DNA of 64,000 nucleotides from Flavobacterium sp. N502536 (GCF_025947345.1 NZ_CP110011.1:4402001-4466000), one strand, 5' to 3'. Positions 53,101-63,339 are shown, counted from the first letter of the stretch. Numbers and translations are program-made. The notes: generated by a model not told the origin, from the letters alone.

Positions 53101-53370
53101 AATAAAAAAATTCCAAATCCCAAATTCTAAATTCCAAACTCCAAAATTCCAAACTCCAAAACTGATACAATTAGATTAAATTCCAATAAAAAAAATCCCA
53201 AATTCCAAAGCGGATCGCTCCTATTAAATTCCAAATTTTCAAATCCCAAATTCCAATAAAAAAAACCAAAATTCCAAAGCTGGTAGCTTAGATTAAACTG
53301 TAATAAAAAAATCCAAATTCCAAAACTGATCGCTCAGATTGGAATTTGGAATTTATATTTTGGAATTTAA
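53101..53370. repeat. Decayed AAATTCCAAA repeat block
   Basis: The gap 53027-53381 holds a cluster of near-copies of AAATTCCAAA, arranged in units of about 60 bases with recurring TAGATTAAA, CCAATAAAAAAAA and GATCGCTC segments, ending in the inverted form GGAATTTGGAATTT. The reverse complement of the short unit AAACTCC is the same heptamer (GGAGTTT) that is amplified at 38376. No gene is supported in the gap. Confidence 0.8.
53304..53352 (-). terminator. Probable terminator of lon
   Basis: On the minus strand an ATTCCAAATTCCAA arm (53339-53352) pairs with TTTTGGAATTTGGAT (53311-53325) and is followed by seven T residues. It lies about 30 bases after the lon stop and uses the local repeat as its stem. 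Confidence 0.65.
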
Positions 53371-53381
53371 AGTTTAAAACT

Positions 53382-55835
53382 TTATTTCAATGTTTTCGCG
53401 TTCTTAACGTTCTGATCGGTCAGGGCCAAAGCCAGCACTTCGCTCATTTCTTTTACGTAGTGAAAAGTAAGTCCTTCTAAATACTCTTCTTTAATTTCAT
53501 CAATATCACTTTTGTTTTCATGACATAAGATGATTTCTTTAATGTTGGCTCTTTTGGCCGCCAGGATTTTTTCTTTAATTCCACCTACCGGTAAAACCTT
53601 ACCACGTAGCGTAATTTCTCCTGTCATTGCCATACTTTTCTTTACTTTCTTTTGTGTCAGTAATGAAACTAAAGACGTCAACATGGCAATACCGGCACTT
53701 GGTCCGTCTTTTGGCGTTGCTCCTTCCGGTACGTGCAAGTGGATGTTGTATTTTTGGAACAATTCAACATTCAGCCCTAGTTTTTTAGCATTGGCTTTGA
53801 TGTATTCCAAAGCAATTGTAGCCGATTCTTTCATGACATTACCAAGGTTTCCGGTAATGGTCAAAGCGCCTTTTCCTTCAGAAATTAACGATTCGATAAA
53901 CAAAATATCTCCTCCAACACTTGTCCAGGCCAAACCTGTAACAACTCCGGCAATATCATTGTTTTCATATTTATCACGCTCCAGTCTTGGTACTCCCAAA
54001 ACTTTCACGATATCTTCATCGGTTACTTTTTTATTGTACTCCTCTTCCATTGCAACTGATTTTGCCGCATTACGTATTACCTGAGCAATTTTAGTTTCAA
54101 GGTTACGAACTCCGGATTCGCGTGTATATCCTTCTACGATTTTTTCCAATTGTTTTTTACCAATGCTCAAATCTTTAGTAGTCAATCCGTGCGCTTCCAA
54201 TTGTTTTGGAAAAAGGTGTCTTTTGGCAATTTCCACTTTTTCTTCAATGGTGTAACCAGACATTTTAATGACTTCCATTCTGTCGCGCAAGGCAGGCTGA
54301 ATGGCCGACATATTGTTTGAAGTTGCAATAAACATTACTTTAGATAAGTCGTATCCCATTTCAAGGAAGTTGTCATAAAAAGCATTGTTTTGTTCCGGAT
54401 CTAATACTTCCAATAAAGCAGAAGAAGGATCGCCGCTGTTACCACTTGACAATTTATCAATCTCATCCAGAATAAAAACAGGATTTGAAGTTCCGGCTTT
54501 TTTCAAACTTTGAATGATTCGTCCCGGCATAGCACCGATATAGGTTTTTCTGTGTCCGCGAATTTCGGCTTCATCACGTAAACCTCCTAAAGAGATACGT
54601 ACATATTCACGCCCTAAAGCTTCAGCAACAGAACGTCCGATAGAAGTTTTACCAACTCCCGGAGGCCCCGTTAAACATATAATTGGCGATCTCATATCGT
54701 TACGAAGTTTCAATACAGCCAAATGTTCGATCATTCTTTTCTTTACTTCTTCAAGTCCAAAATGATCTTTATCTAATACTTTCTGTGCGTGTTTTAAATC
54801 GAATTTATCTTTAGAATATTCGCCCCAAGGCAATTCTAAAAATAACTCTAAATAGTTGCGCTGAATGCCAAAATCAGGTGATTGTGGGTTCATTCTTCGC
54901 ATTTTAGACAGTTCTTTCTCGAAATGTTTCTGCGTTTTCTCGTCCCACTTTTTAGCTTTTGCCTTCTGCCCCATTTCGTCCATTTCTTCCTCCTGCGAAA
55001 CGCCTCCCAATTCTTCCTGAATGGTTTTCATTTGCTGGTGCAAGAAATATTCACGCTGCTGCTGGTCTAAATCAAAACGTACTTTGGACTGGATGTCGTT
55101 TTTCAGTTCTAATTTTTGCAGCTCTACGTTCATATAACGCAAGGTTTCAAGCGCACGATCTTTTAATCCGTTTATAGACAACAAACCTTGTTTCTCTTTT
55201 ACAGATAAGTTCATGTTAGAAGAAACAAAGTTGATTAAAAACGACTGGCTTTCAATGTTTTTAATCGCAAAAGTAGCTTCTGACGGAATGTTTGGACTCT
55301 CTTTAATAATTTGAATCGCCAATTCTTTTACAGAATCCAAAATTGCTTTAAATTCCGTATCGTCTTCTTCCGGACGCTCTTCCGAAACTTCTTTGATTGT
55401 GGCAGTGATATAAGGCTCTTCCGAAACCACTTCGTCAATTTCAAAGCGTTTTTTTCCTTGCAGGATAACAGTTACGTTCCCGTCAGGCATTTTTAAAACG
55501 CGAAGAATTCTGGCTACGGTTCCAATTTTATGAATATCATCTTTAGACGGATCTTCGTCTTCTTCATTAATCTGAGAAACTACCCCAATAATTTTTCCGC
55601 CGGCATTGGCATCATTAATTAGTTTGATTGATTTATCTCTTCCTGCTGAAATTGGAATCACAACTCCCGGAAATAACACGGTATTGCGCAATGGCAAAAT
55701 AGGTAACGAAAGCGGAAGCTCCTCGTTGTTCATTTCCTCTTCGTCTTCCGGAGTTAATAATGGAATCAAATCTGCCTCCGAGTCAAATTCCTGAAGTGAC
55801 AGATTGTCAATTGTGAGTATTTTATGGTTTGACAT
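53382..55835 (-). CDS. lon: ATP-dependent protease Lon
   Basis: An 817-residue Lon protease. The LAN/N-terminal substrate domain spans about 40-240 ([20 protein letters not shown]), then a coiled-coil middle, the AAA+ domain with Walker [12 protein letters not shown] and Walker [11 protein letters not shown], and the protease domain with the catalytic Ser713 in DGPSAG and Lys756 in GGIKEK, spaced 43 residues as in E. coli Lon. It removes damaged and regulatory proteins in the cytoplasm. It is a single gene with an upstream region of 286 bases shared with the divergent sigma-factor operon. Confidence 0.97.
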   Translation of the reverse strand: MSNHKILTIDNLSLQEFDSEADLIPLLTPEDEEEMNNEELPLSLPILPLRNTVLFPGVVIPISAGRDKSIKLINDANAGGKIIGVVSQINEEDEDPSKDDIHKIGTVARILRVLKMPDGNVTVILQGKKRFEIDEVVSEEPYITATIKEVSEERPEEDDTEFKAILDSVKELAIQIIKESPNIPSEATFAIKNIESQSFLINFVSSNMNLSVKEKQGLLSINGLKDRALETLRYMNVELQKLELKNDIQSKVRFDLDQQQREYFLHQQMKTIQEELGGVSQEEEMDEMGQKAKAKKWDEKTQKHFEKELSKMRRMNPQSPDFGIQRNYLELFLELPWGEYSKDKFDLKHAQKVLDKDHFGLEEVKKRMIEHLAVLKLRNDMRSPIICLTGPPGVGKTSIGRSVAEALGREYVRISLGGLRDEAEIRGHRKTYIGAMPGRIIQSLKKAGTSNPVFILDEIDKLSSGNSGDPSSALLEVLDPEQNNAFYDNFLEMGYDLSKVMFIATSNNMSAIQPALRDRMEVIKMSGYTIEEKVEIAKRHLFPKQLEAHGLTTKDLSIGKKQLEKIVEGYTRESGVRNLETKIAQVIRNAAKSVAMEEEYNKKVTDEDIVKVLGVPRLERDKYENNDIAGVVTGLAWTSVGGDILFIESLISEGKGALTITGNLGNVMKESATIALEYIKANAKKLGLNVELFQKYNIHLHVPEGATPKDGPSAGIAMLTSLVSLLTQKKVKKSMAMTGEITLRGKVLPVGGIKEKILAAKRANIKEIILCHENKSDIDEIKEEYLEGLTFHYVKEMSEVLALALTDQNVKNAKTLK

Positions 55836-56121
55836 AATAGTATATAAGTCGTTTTGTCATTAAATATTTTATACTAGCCGTAAATATAACTGTATATACG
55901 ATAGTTTCTGCTATAAGTATGTAAAGTGTTTCATTTACATGATAAGCCGTAAAAATAGACAATCATTATGCCAAAACCAAAAAAGACAGTTTTGAAATTA
56001 AACTTCGAGGGCCAAATAATACCAGAAAGAGAACAATTTTGAAAAAAAATAAAATTAATTTTATCAAAAGTGTAACAAACCAAAAAAAGCAAAGTCATTA
56101 TTAAAAACTAGCAACAATTAC

Positions 56122-56676
56122 TTGAGTATAAATAACCAGAATATCGAAGAATTAATCGCGCTTTGTAAGGAGAACAACCAAAAAGCTCAGTTCGAAATTT
56201 ACAATCGTTATTGTAAAGCTATGTACAATGTGGCCTTCCGCATTGTGAAAGATGAACATTTTGCACAAGACGTCATGCAGGAAGGTTTTCTAAAAGCTTT
56301 TACAAAAATTAACGACTATAAACAAGAAGTAGCATTTGGTGCGTGGTTAAAAAGAATAATTATCAATTACAGTATTGATTTTTATAAAAAGAATAATGCT
56401 TTCCAGGCAGAAGATTTAAGCAAGACCCTTTATAAAATAGAGGAAAATGACAGTGTATTAAGTGACAGCATTGACATGAATTCGCTTAAAGTGAAACAGG
56501 TCTTAGATACGATTTCGAACCTGAAAGACAATTACCGGATGGTGTTGACCCTATTTTATATCGAGGGTTACGATCAGGAGGAAATTAGCGAAATTTTAAA
56601 CATTAGTTACGCTAATTGCCGGACAACGCTAAGCAGAGCAAAAGAAAGTTTACGAAAAAAATTAGAGGAGATATGA
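56122..56676 (+). CDS. ECF-type RNA polymerase sigma factor
   Basis: A 184-residue sigma-70 factor with region 2 (about 15-85: AQDVMQEGFLKAFTKIN) and region 4 (about 125-180: YRMVLTLFYIEGYDQEEISEILNIS). The start is TTG at 56122: the frame is open upstream to 56058, but without an ATG, and the TTG gives the expected N-terminus for the family. The stop overlaps the start of the next gene as ATGA (56673-56676), which implies coupled translation with a membrane protein that should be its anti-sigma factor. It is divergent from lon. Confidence 0.88.
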   Translation: MSINNQNIEELIALCKENNQKAQFEIYNRYCKAMYNVAFRIVKDEHFAQDVMQEGFLKAFTKINDYKQEVAFGAWLKRIIINYSIDFYKKNNAFQAEDLSKTLYKIEENDSVLSDSIDMNSLKVKQVLDTISNLKDNYRMVLTLFYIEGYDQEEISEILNISYANCRTTLSRAKESLRKKLEEI

Positions 56677-57212
56677 AAAAGGAAAATGACAATTTAGATC
56701 AGTTATTTAAAAAATTTGAAAATCAATGGGATGTTGAGGAACTAAGTTCGGATCATCAGCTGAATTTCTTAAATAAATTAAACCAAAAACAACCTAAAAA
56801 GAAAAATCATACGGTTTGGGCAATTGCTGCTTCAATTGTGGTACTGTTGAGTGTGTCTCTATTTTACAACAGCTACCAGGAACCTAAACAGTATAAGTTT
56901 GCTTCGAAGGAAGCGCAAAGAACCGATTCGATATTCAGCATTTTAATCGATAATGAGCTAGTTAAATTAAAAGAAAAAAGTTCTCCTGAAAATGAGCAGA
57001 TTATTAGCGATGCCTTAAAACAAATGAAGGTGTTCGATGCCGATTATGCAAAAATTATAAACGAATTGCAGAAAAATGGCGAAAACAAACAAATTATTTA
57101 TGCCATGATCAGTAATCTGGAAACCCGAATTTCCTTTTTACAAACTGTTTTAAAACGAATTGAAGAAAATGAAAATTTTAAAAATAATACCACACATGAA
57201 AAGACATTATAA
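56673..57212 (+). CDS. Probable membrane anti-sigma factor
   Basis: A 179-residue protein from the ATG at 56673, overlapping the sigma-factor stop by 4 bases. A short cytoplasmic domain (about 1-45) is followed by one membrane helix (about 47-65: WAIAASIVVLLSVSLFYN) and a charged, helical periplasmic part (about 70-175). The layout and the coupling with an ECF sigma gene support an anti-sigma role; the classic zinc-binding His/Cys motif is not seen, as is often so in Bacteroidota. Confidence 0.75.
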   Translation: MKKENDNLDQLFKKFENQWDVEELSSDHQLNFLNKLNQKQPKKKNHTVWAIAASIVVLLSVSLFYNSYQEPKQYKFASKEAQRTDSIFSILIDNELVKLKEKSSPENEQIISDALKQMKVFDADYAKIINELQKNGENKQIIYAMISNLETRISFLQTVLKRIEENENFKNNTTHEKTL

Positions 57213-58257
57213 AATACTCATCCTGTTTCTTTTGCTTCCTTTTTTAGGATTCTCAAATGACGATAATTACAGCACTAAGCAAAAGAACATTAAAAAAACC
57301 TACATCGTAAATTCGAACGCAGGTATTGATATTGATAACAAATACGGTGACATCACAGTCAGTACCTGGAACGAGGATAAAATTGACATTGACATTACCA
57401 TTAAGGTTACCAGCAACAATGAAGATTGGGTTAACGCAAAGCTCAACAGTATTGACGTCGACATTACCGCTCTTAAATCAATGGTTACTGCCGTTACAAA
57501 CATTGGTAATTCGTCTTTAAAAAGTAAAGGAAGCGCTAATTTTTTCGAAATTAATTATGTGATTAAAATTCCGAAAAACGGGACAGTAAAGCTTAATAAT
57601 AAGTACGGAAATATTACCGCTTTGACCCTGGAATCTACCACTGATATTACCTGCAAATACGGTAAAATAGTGTTAGGAAAACTAAATGGTTCAAACAATC
57701 GAATTGAACTGGGGTATTGCCAGAACTCTACAATTGATTACATCAAAAACGGAGGTATTGAAGCGCGTTATTCGAACTTAAAGATAAACGAGTCCGGAAA
57801 TTTAACGATAGATGCCAATTATACTGATTTATATATCCTTCAGGAAGGCCAAAACATCAAATACGATAGTAATTATTGTACTTTTAAGCTGCAAAAAATC
57901 AACTCGTTGACAGGTTCCGGAAATTATTTAAGTGTTTCGGTTGGAGATTTATTAGGCAATCTGAATGTCGACACTGCTTATTCGAAAATAAATGTGGAAA
58001 CGCTTACTGAAAAACAAAAAAATGTAAACATCAACAGCAGTTATACCAATGTATCACTAGGATACAGTGCTAATCTTGCTTTTGATTTTGATATCAATAC
58101 CAAATACGGAAGTATTAAATATGACAATTCATTAGATACTTCGGTAGCAGAAACTAAGAGCAATTCTAAAAGGATAAGCGGTTTCAACAAGAAAAAAGGG
58201 CAAAGCAAGATAGCAGTAACCACCAGCTATGGCAATGCAGCATTAATTAAAAAATAA
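57196..58257 (+). CDS. Exported beta-solenoid protein (DUF4097-like)
   Basis: A 353-residue protein from the ATG at 57196, which starts inside the preceding gene (17-base overlap) and begins a clear signal peptide (KILILFLLLPFLGFS). The mature protein is a series of short beta strands with IDIDNKYGDITVSTWNEDKI, KYGNITAL and KYGKIVLG repeats, the pattern of DUF4097 right-handed solenoids. Such genes are often regulated with ECF sigma factors in Bacteroidota. The function is not known; an adhesin-like or envelope-stress role is a guess. Confidence 0.75.
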   Translation: MKRHYKILILFLLLPFLGFSNDDNYSTKQKNIKKTYIVNSNAGIDIDNKYGDITVSTWNEDKIDIDITIKVTSNNEDWVNAKLNSIDVDITALKSMVTAVTNIGNSSLKSKGSANFFEINYVIKIPKNGTVKLNNKYGNITALTLESTTDITCKYGKIVLGKLNGSNNRIELGYCQNSTIDYIKNGGIEARYSNLKINESGNLTIDANYTDLYILQEGQNIKYDSNYCTFKLQKINSLTGSGNYLSVSVGDLLGNLNVDTAYSKINVETLTEKQKNVNINSSYTNVSLGYSANLAFDFDINTKYGSIKYDNSLDTSVAETKSNSKRISGFNKKKGQSKIAVTTSYGNAALIKK

Positions 58258-58278
58258 CAATCTTAAAACAACCAAAAA

Positions 58279-59010
58279 ATGAAAAAATCAGTTCAATTAT
58301 TAGTTTGCAGTGCGCTTTTATTCAGTTCTATTGCAAATGCACAATGGTCTAACAAAAAAATAAAAGGTAATGGCAATGTCGTTACCGAAACCAGAACGAC
58401 TTCTGATTATAATGCTATAAAAGTTTCCGGTTTTTTTGATGTTGATTTAGTCGCAGGAAAAGAGGGAAAAATTATAGTAAAAGGAGAGCAAAACTTGCTG
58501 GCTTCCATAAAAGTGGAAGTCGAAGATAATGTTTTAAAAGTTTATACTGAAAAGGGGGTTAACCTCTCACCAAGCCTTGGCAAAAAGATTGAAGTAACAG
58601 TTCCTTTTGAAACCATATCGGCATTGACGCTATCCGGTTCAGGAGATGTTCAATCCAAAGATCCTATCAAAAGCGACAAGTTCCTGGCTAAATTGTCAGG
58701 TTCAGGGAACTTTAATCTGGCGGTAAACTCTACTGATCTTGAGTTAAATTTAAGCGGATCAGGAGATGTAAGCTTAAAAGGAAATACGGCTAACTTTGTT
58801 ACTAAATTATCAGGCTCGGGAGATATCGATGCAGCGAATCTTAAATCAAAAAATACAGATGTAACCATTTCGGGTTCGGGCGACATTCGCGTGAACTGTA
58901 CTGAAAGTTTAACCGGGAGAGTTTCGGGTTCAGGGGATATTAAATACACAGGGAATCCTGAAAAACGTGATGTAAAAGTTTCGGGTTCAGGAAGCATCTC
59001 AAAAGCATAA
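58279..59010 (+). CDS. Head GIN domain (DUF2807) exported protein
   Basis: A 243-residue protein with a signal ending IANAQ and the GIN/DUF2807 domain: repeated SGSGD motifs (SGSGDVQSKD, LSGSGNF, LSGSGDVSLKG, ISGSGDIRVNC, VSGSGDIKY, VSGSGSISKA) that form a beta-helical solenoid. It follows the DUF4097-like gene by 21 bases and completes the sigma/anti-sigma operon. The function of the family is unknown. Confidence 0.85.
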   Translation: MKKSVQLLVCSALLFSSIANAQWSNKKIKGNGNVVTETRTTSDYNAIKVSGFFDVDLVAGKEGKIIVKGEQNLLASIKVEVEDNVLKVYTEKGVNLSPSLGKKIEVTVPFETISALTLSGSGDVQSKDPIKSDKFLAKLSGSGNFNLAVNSTDLELNLSGSGDVSLKGNTANFVTKLSGSGDIDAANLKSKNTDVTISGSGDIRVNCTESLTGRVSGSGDIKYTGNPEKRDVKVSGSGSISKA

Positions 59011-59017
59011 TTTCAAA

Positions 59018-59096
59018 AAAGCTCAATAATAAAAGAACTTTATCATCATCAAATCAAAGAACAAACAGCACTATTCTTCTTTTATTATTGAGCTTT
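59018..59096. repeat. Perfect 20-bp inverted repeat with a 39-base loop
   Basis: Arms 59018-59037 and 59077-59096 are exactly complementary over 20 bases (ending AAAGCTCAATAATAAAAGAA and its complement). It begins 8 bases after the GIN-gene stop and is probably a stem-loop terminator or RNA-stability element, although the loop is long and the following T run is modest. Confidence 0.7.
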
Positions 59097-59133
59097 ATCT
59101 TTTAAAACCAGTATTCATCCAAAATTAAAACTA

Positions 59134-60963
59134 ATGAAACAAACTCTTTTAGTTTCGCTTCTGGTTTTCTCCTGTAACTTCTCTTTTGCTCAAATAACAA
59201 CAACTTCAAAAATCAAATCTCTGGACAGCTTAAAAAATAGCACCTCAGAAATGATGTCAAAATACAATCTTAAAGGCTTAAGTGTTGCTGTTTTTGAGAA
59301 CTATCAAATAATCTGGACCGGTCAATGGGGTGTGAAAGCTGCAAATGCTGAAGAAAAAATCGATCAGTATACTGCTTTCTCTACGGCCTCAATCTCAAAA
59401 CCTATAGTGGCCATCGTTTGTGCTATGCTGGAAGAAAAAGGATTAATCAACCTTGACGCTCCCGTCTCAAAGTACCTCAAAACATGGCAATTGCCAAACA
59501 GTACTTTCACCAAAGATAGTCCGGTTACCTGGAAGCAGCTTTTATCGCATACTGCCGGAACAAGTCAGAATGGTTTTGAGGATTATTATCAGGGAGATTC
59601 GATCCCTACTATTGAACAGAGTCTGCAAGGCAAATTATTGCCTCGTTCTAAAAAACCTATTGAATTTCTTTTTAAACCGGGAACCGACTGGCAATACAGC
59701 GGTGGCGGTTATGTAATTGTGCAGTGCGCTCTCGAAAATCATTTCAAAAAGCCATTGGCGCAACTTGTAAAAGAAAATCTGCTTGATCCGTTACAGCTGC
59801 AAAATTCAACGATGCTTCAGCCTAATGAAAATGGCTTTCTAACCAATGTTGCCAAAGTACACAACCATAACGGAAAAATAATCCGAACAGGGATCCCTAT
59901 AACTCCTCAGGTCGCGCCTTCGGGATTGTGGTCTACCCCTGCTGATTTGGCCTTAATTGCGATCGAAATGCAAAAAGCATTAGCAGGAAAAGGCAATAAA
60001 GTAATTTCGAAAGCTGTGGCCACTAAGGTTACAAACATTGTTACGATGAAAGGTCCGCGTGGCTGGAGTTACGGCTGGCAGAGAAGTTTGGGATACGGAA
60101 ATCTTGACTGGTTCTCGCATGATGGTTCTAATACCGGGACCGGAGGCGATTTGCTCGCCACAATGAAAAATGGTAACGGGATTGCCGTTTTAGCCAATGG
60201 TGATAAACCCAACAGGCTTCCTGTAATGTCTTATATCGAAAAAGAAGTGATCACAAGACTAGGCTGGTCAAAACCAATCAAAACGCATCCTATTGCAATT
60301 CCATCCCACTTAAAAGAAGCTATAAAAGGTTATTATACTGAAATTCTCTATGGATATGACGGATTGGGGACGTCTAAAATAATTGAAGAAGATAATTTAC
60401 TTTATCTCTGCTCTCCGTTTTTAAAAGAAAATTTTGATACTGAGAAAACAAGAATGTACTATCTGGGAAATAATACTTTTAAAATCGACAATTACCCCAA
60501 CCAGATCCATTTTAACTTACTCAATACTAAATTACAAGCCATAACCATCACCCGTTCAACGGATACAACCCGATTTTTACAGCTTACGCTGGAACAAATC
60601 AGAACGCCGCAAACGCAGTTGATCGAACTATTCAGTGAGCATACGTTTGAAACTGCCTTAGCTGAATTTAAAAAGTTAAGATTAAGATACCCTGCTTATA
60701 ATTTTGAAGATGATCTCAATACTTTAGGATACACTTTATTCAGTAAAAAACTAACGGATCTTTCGGTTCAGATCTTTACACTTAATTGCACTGAACATCC
60801 AAATTCTGCAAATGCTTTTGACAGTTTGGGTGAAATTTATGAAGCAATTGGTCAATTAGGTCCTGCTAAAGAAAATTATTTAAAATCGCTGGAGCTAAAT
60901 CCTAAAAATGAGAATGCTGCGCAAATGCTTTCAAAAATCAATACGCAGCTTAAATCTAAATAA
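59134..60963 (+). CDS. Serine hydrolase of the class C beta-lactamase type with C-terminal TPR
   Basis: A 609-residue exported protein (signal ends SFAQ). The beta-lactamase/transpeptidase-like domain spans about 30-380: nucleophile Ser86 in STASISKP (SxxK), then a YSGGGY motif at the YxN position and HDGSNTG at the KTG-like position. A linker domain is followed by TPR-like helices at the C-terminus (about 520-605: AFDSLGEIYEAIGQLGPAKENY). Members act as D-aminopeptidases, esterases or beta-lactamase-like enzymes; the substrate is unknown. It is a single gene closed by a strong terminator. Confidence 0.82.
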   Translation: MKQTLLVSLLVFSCNFSFAQITTTSKIKSLDSLKNSTSEMMSKYNLKGLSVAVFENYQIIWTGQWGVKAANAEEKIDQYTAFSTASISKPIVAIVCAMLEEKGLINLDAPVSKYLKTWQLPNSTFTKDSPVTWKQLLSHTAGTSQNGFEDYYQGDSIPTIEQSLQGKLLPRSKKPIEFLFKPGTDWQYSGGGYVIVQCALENHFKKPLAQLVKENLLDPLQLQNSTMLQPNENGFLTNVAKVHNHNGKIIRTGIPITPQVAPSGLWSTPADLALIAIEMQKALAGKGNKVISKAVATKVTNIVTMKGPRGWSYGWQRSLGYGNLDWFSHDGSNTGTGGDLLATMKNGNGIAVLANGDKPNRLPVMSYIEKEVITRLGWSKPIKTHPIAIPSHLKEAIKGYYTEILYGYDGLGTSKIIEEDNLLYLCSPFLKENFDTEKTRMYYLGNNTFKIDNYPNQIHFNLLNTKLQAITITRSTDTTRFLQLTLEQIRTPQTQLIELFSEHTFETALAEFKKLRLRYPAYNFEDDLNTLGYTLFSKKLTDLSVQIFTLNCTEHPNSANAFDSLGEIYEAIGQLGPAKENYLKSLELNPKNENAAQMLSKINTQLKSK

Positions 60964-60974
60964 TATTGAAGTAA

Positions 60975-61036
60975 AACACAAATTCCACGAATTGGTACTA
61001 ATGTGTGTCAATTCGTGGAATTCGTGTTATTTTTTT
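60975..61036 (+). terminator. Terminator of the serine hydrolase gene
   Basis: A 20-bp stem with one G-T pair (60975-60994 with 61009-61028) and a 14-base loop is followed by seven T residues on the plus strand. It lies 12 bases after the stop at 60963 and just before the convergent gene ending at 61062. Its core CACGAATT is shared with the repeat at 17845. Confidence 0.85.
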
Positions 61037-61061
61037 ATACTTCTATCTACACAATAGCTTT

Positions 61062-62381
61062 TTAAAGTGCCTTTTTTGGTACTCTTCTTAAAAGGAAAAT
61101 TGCAGTAACAAAAAAGACGGCTAAAATTACAATTGCAGCACGCGGACTTCCTGTTATCTGATCAATGATTCCATAAACACACATTCCGATTACAATTCCA
61201 ATCTTCTCAGCTACATCATAAAAACTAAAGAAGGAAGCTGTATCCTCGGTCTCGGGTAATAGTTTTGAATAAGTAGAACGGGACAGTGCCTGAATACCAC
61301 CCATCACAAATCCGGCAACGGTAGCCATAACATAAAAATGCATAGGCAAAATGATAAAATAGGCCAAAGCACAAAATACAGCCCAAATACTATTGATAAA
61401 AATTAGGGTTGGAATATTTCCAAATTTAGCAGAAGCTCTGGAAGTCAGAACAGCTCCTACAACAGCAACTAACTGAATAATTAAAATACATTTTATTAAT
61501 CCGATCGTACTGTCTTCTTTAGTTGCCCACTGAATTTCCTGCGCTCCAAAATAAGTAGCCACAAGCATTACGGTTTGTACCGCCATACTTGAAACAAAAA
61601 ATCCGCTTAAATATCTTCTTAAAGGAATGTTTTCTTTTAACAGTGCCCAAACCTTCTTTAGCTCTTTAAAGCCGTTGAAAACAACTGCACTCGTTAATTT
61701 TTGTCCGCTGGCTTTACTTCCCTTTGGCAAATAAAAATAGGTATACTGACTGAATAAGATCCACCAAACCCCTACCATTATAAACGAATAACGCATGGCT
61801 TTCATCGCTGCCTCTCCATCAGTTCCGGTAATACCAAAAAGTTTGGGTTTCATAATCATCAACAAATTGATGATCAACAAAATTACACTACCAATGTATC
61901 CCATTGAATATCCTTTGGCACTAATTTTATCCTGCTGTTCTTCAAAAGCGATATCCGGTAAATAGGAATTGTAAAAAACCAAACTCCCCCAATACCCCAG
62001 CAGTCCAAAAAAGTAAAAAGCCAGTCCAACATAAATATTTCCAAGATCAAACCAGTATAATCCCATACAGGATAAGGCTCCCATATAACAGAAGAATTTC
62101 ATGAATGCTTTTTTGTTTCCAACATAATCCGCAATCCCGGATAACAAAGGAGATATAAACGACACTACTAAAAAGGCCGCTGCAGTAATAAAACTAATTA
62201 AGGCAGAGTTTTTAAGGTGCATCCCAAATACATCAATATAATGGTCACGGTCTGAGAATAAAGCTTCATAAAATATCGGAAATACTGCCGATGCGATCGT
62301 TAGTGTATAAACGGAGTTTGCCCAATCGTAAAATGCCCAGGCATTCAATAGTTTCTTATCTCCTTTTTGTAGGTTTTTCAT
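61062..62381 (-). CDS. UMF1-family major facilitator transporter
   Basis: A 439-residue twelve-helix membrane protein. The opening LNAWAFYDWANSVYTLTIASAVFPIFYEAL and the LSGIADYVGNKKAFMK loop match the UMF1 group related to fungal Atg22. The MGGIQALSRSTYSKLLPETEDTASFFSFYDV motif is characteristic. The transported substrate is unknown; amino acids or small peptides are inferred from Atg22 only. Confidence 0.85.
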   Translation of the reverse strand: MKNLQKGDKKLLNAWAFYDWANSVYTLTIASAVFPIFYEALFSDRDHYIDVFGMHLKNSALISFITAAAFLVVSFISPLLSGIADYVGNKKAFMKFFCYMGALSCMGLYWFDLGNIYVGLAFYFFGLLGYWGSLVFYNSYLPDIAFEEQQDKISAKGYSMGYIGSVILLIINLLMIMKPKLFGITGTDGEAAMKAMRYSFIMVGVWWILFSQYTYFYLPKGSKASGQKLTSAVVFNGFKELKKVWALLKENIPLRRYLSGFFVSSMAVQTVMLVATYFGAQEIQWATKEDSTIGLIKCILIIQLVAVVGAVLTSRASAKFGNIPTLIFINSIWAVFCALAYFIILPMHFYVMATVAGFVMGGIQALSRSTYSKLLPETEDTASFFSFYDVAEKIGIVIGMCVYGIIDQITGSPRAAIVILAVFFVTAIFLLRRVPKKAL

Positions 62382-62479
62382 AGTAATGGTTTTGTTAACA
62401 GGCTACGAATTTATCTTTTTTTTATCATAATCAAATCAATTTTCACTAATTCGTGTATTAATAAATTATCACCAAAAAA

Positions 62480-62505
62480 AAAGCTACTCTAAAAAGAATA
62501 GCTTT
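62480..62505 (-). terminator. Terminator of the M48 protease gene
   Basis: On the minus strand an 11-bp stem with one G-T pair (62480-62490 with 62495-62505) and a 4-base loop is followed by a run of nine T residues. It lies about 22 bases beyond the stop at 62527. Confidence 0.85.
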
Positions 62506-62526
62506 ATAATATTTACGGTAAAAAAT

Positions 62527-63339
62527 TTATTTAATTATTCCAACTTTAAGTGCTGTCGCTCTTGCTTCGGGAATTAAAGCTCTAATATTGGCAATCCTTG
62601 TAGCATCAGACGGGTGCGTACTCATAAATTCCGGCGTGCTTCCTCCTCCTGATTTGGCTGACATTCTGCTCCAGAACGAAATGGCATCATCCGGGTTGTA
62701 ACCTGCAATTGCCATCAGAGTAAGTCCAATTTTATCTGCTTCGGTTTCATTGCCTCGACTGAAAGGCAGCATTACACCAACCTGAGTACCAAGTCCGTAG
62801 GCCTGTGCAAATATCTCCTTCGTTTGTTGCGTTTTACCGCTTGTAGCAGCTCCCAAAGCAACACTTCCGATTTGCTGTAATTGTGCAGCGCTCATTCTTT
62901 GTGCACCATGATTGGCTAAGGCATGTGAAACCTCATGTCCCATAACAGTGGCTAAACCGGAATCGTTTTGTGTTACGGGTAAAATTCCCGAATACACTAC
63001 AATTTTCCCTCCCGGCATACACCAGGCATTAACCTCTTTATTGTCTACCAGTTTATATTCCCAGCGGTAATCTTTCAAATATTGTGATTGCCCCAGATAA
63101 ATCAGGTATTTTTCGGCTGCCGCTTTAATTCTTGTTCCTACAGCTTCTACTTTTTTGGCATCTGCTGTTCCTGTAATCACTTTGTTTTCGGCTATAAAAG
63201 TATTGTATTGCTGAAACGAGGAAGGAAACAATTCGCTATTGGAAACAAAATTCAAGTTTTGTTTTCCTGTAATTGGATTTGTCGCACAACTGCCTGCCAG
63301 AATTACGACAAAAAGGCCTAATACTAAATGTTTTTTCAT
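62527..63339 (-). CDS. M48-family metallopeptidase lipoprotein
   Basis: A 270-residue lipoprotein (lipobox LAGSC) of the M48 family. It has the zinc motif HEVSHALANHG (near residue 137) and the downstream Glu ligand region ETEADKIGLTLMAIAGY (near 207), plus the WCMPGGKIVVYSGILP substrate-cleft segment. It resembles E. coli LoiP/YcaL and is probably a periplasmic quality-control protease anchored to the outer membrane. The upstream gene is the partial GH31 enzyme (87-base gap). Confidence 0.9.
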   Translation of the reverse strand: MKKHLVLGLFVVILAGSCATNPITGKQNLNFVSNSELFPSSFQQYNTFIAENKVITGTADAKKVEAVGTRIKAAAEKYLIYLGQSQYLKDYRWEYKLVDNKEVNAWCMPGGKIVVYSGILPVTQNDSGLATVMGHEVSHALANHGAQRMSAAQLQQIGSVALGAATSGKTQQTKEIFAQAYGLGTQVGVMLPFSRGNETEADKIGLTLMAIAGYNPDDAISFWSRMSAKSGGGSTPEFMSTHPSDATRIANIRALIPEARATALKVGIIK

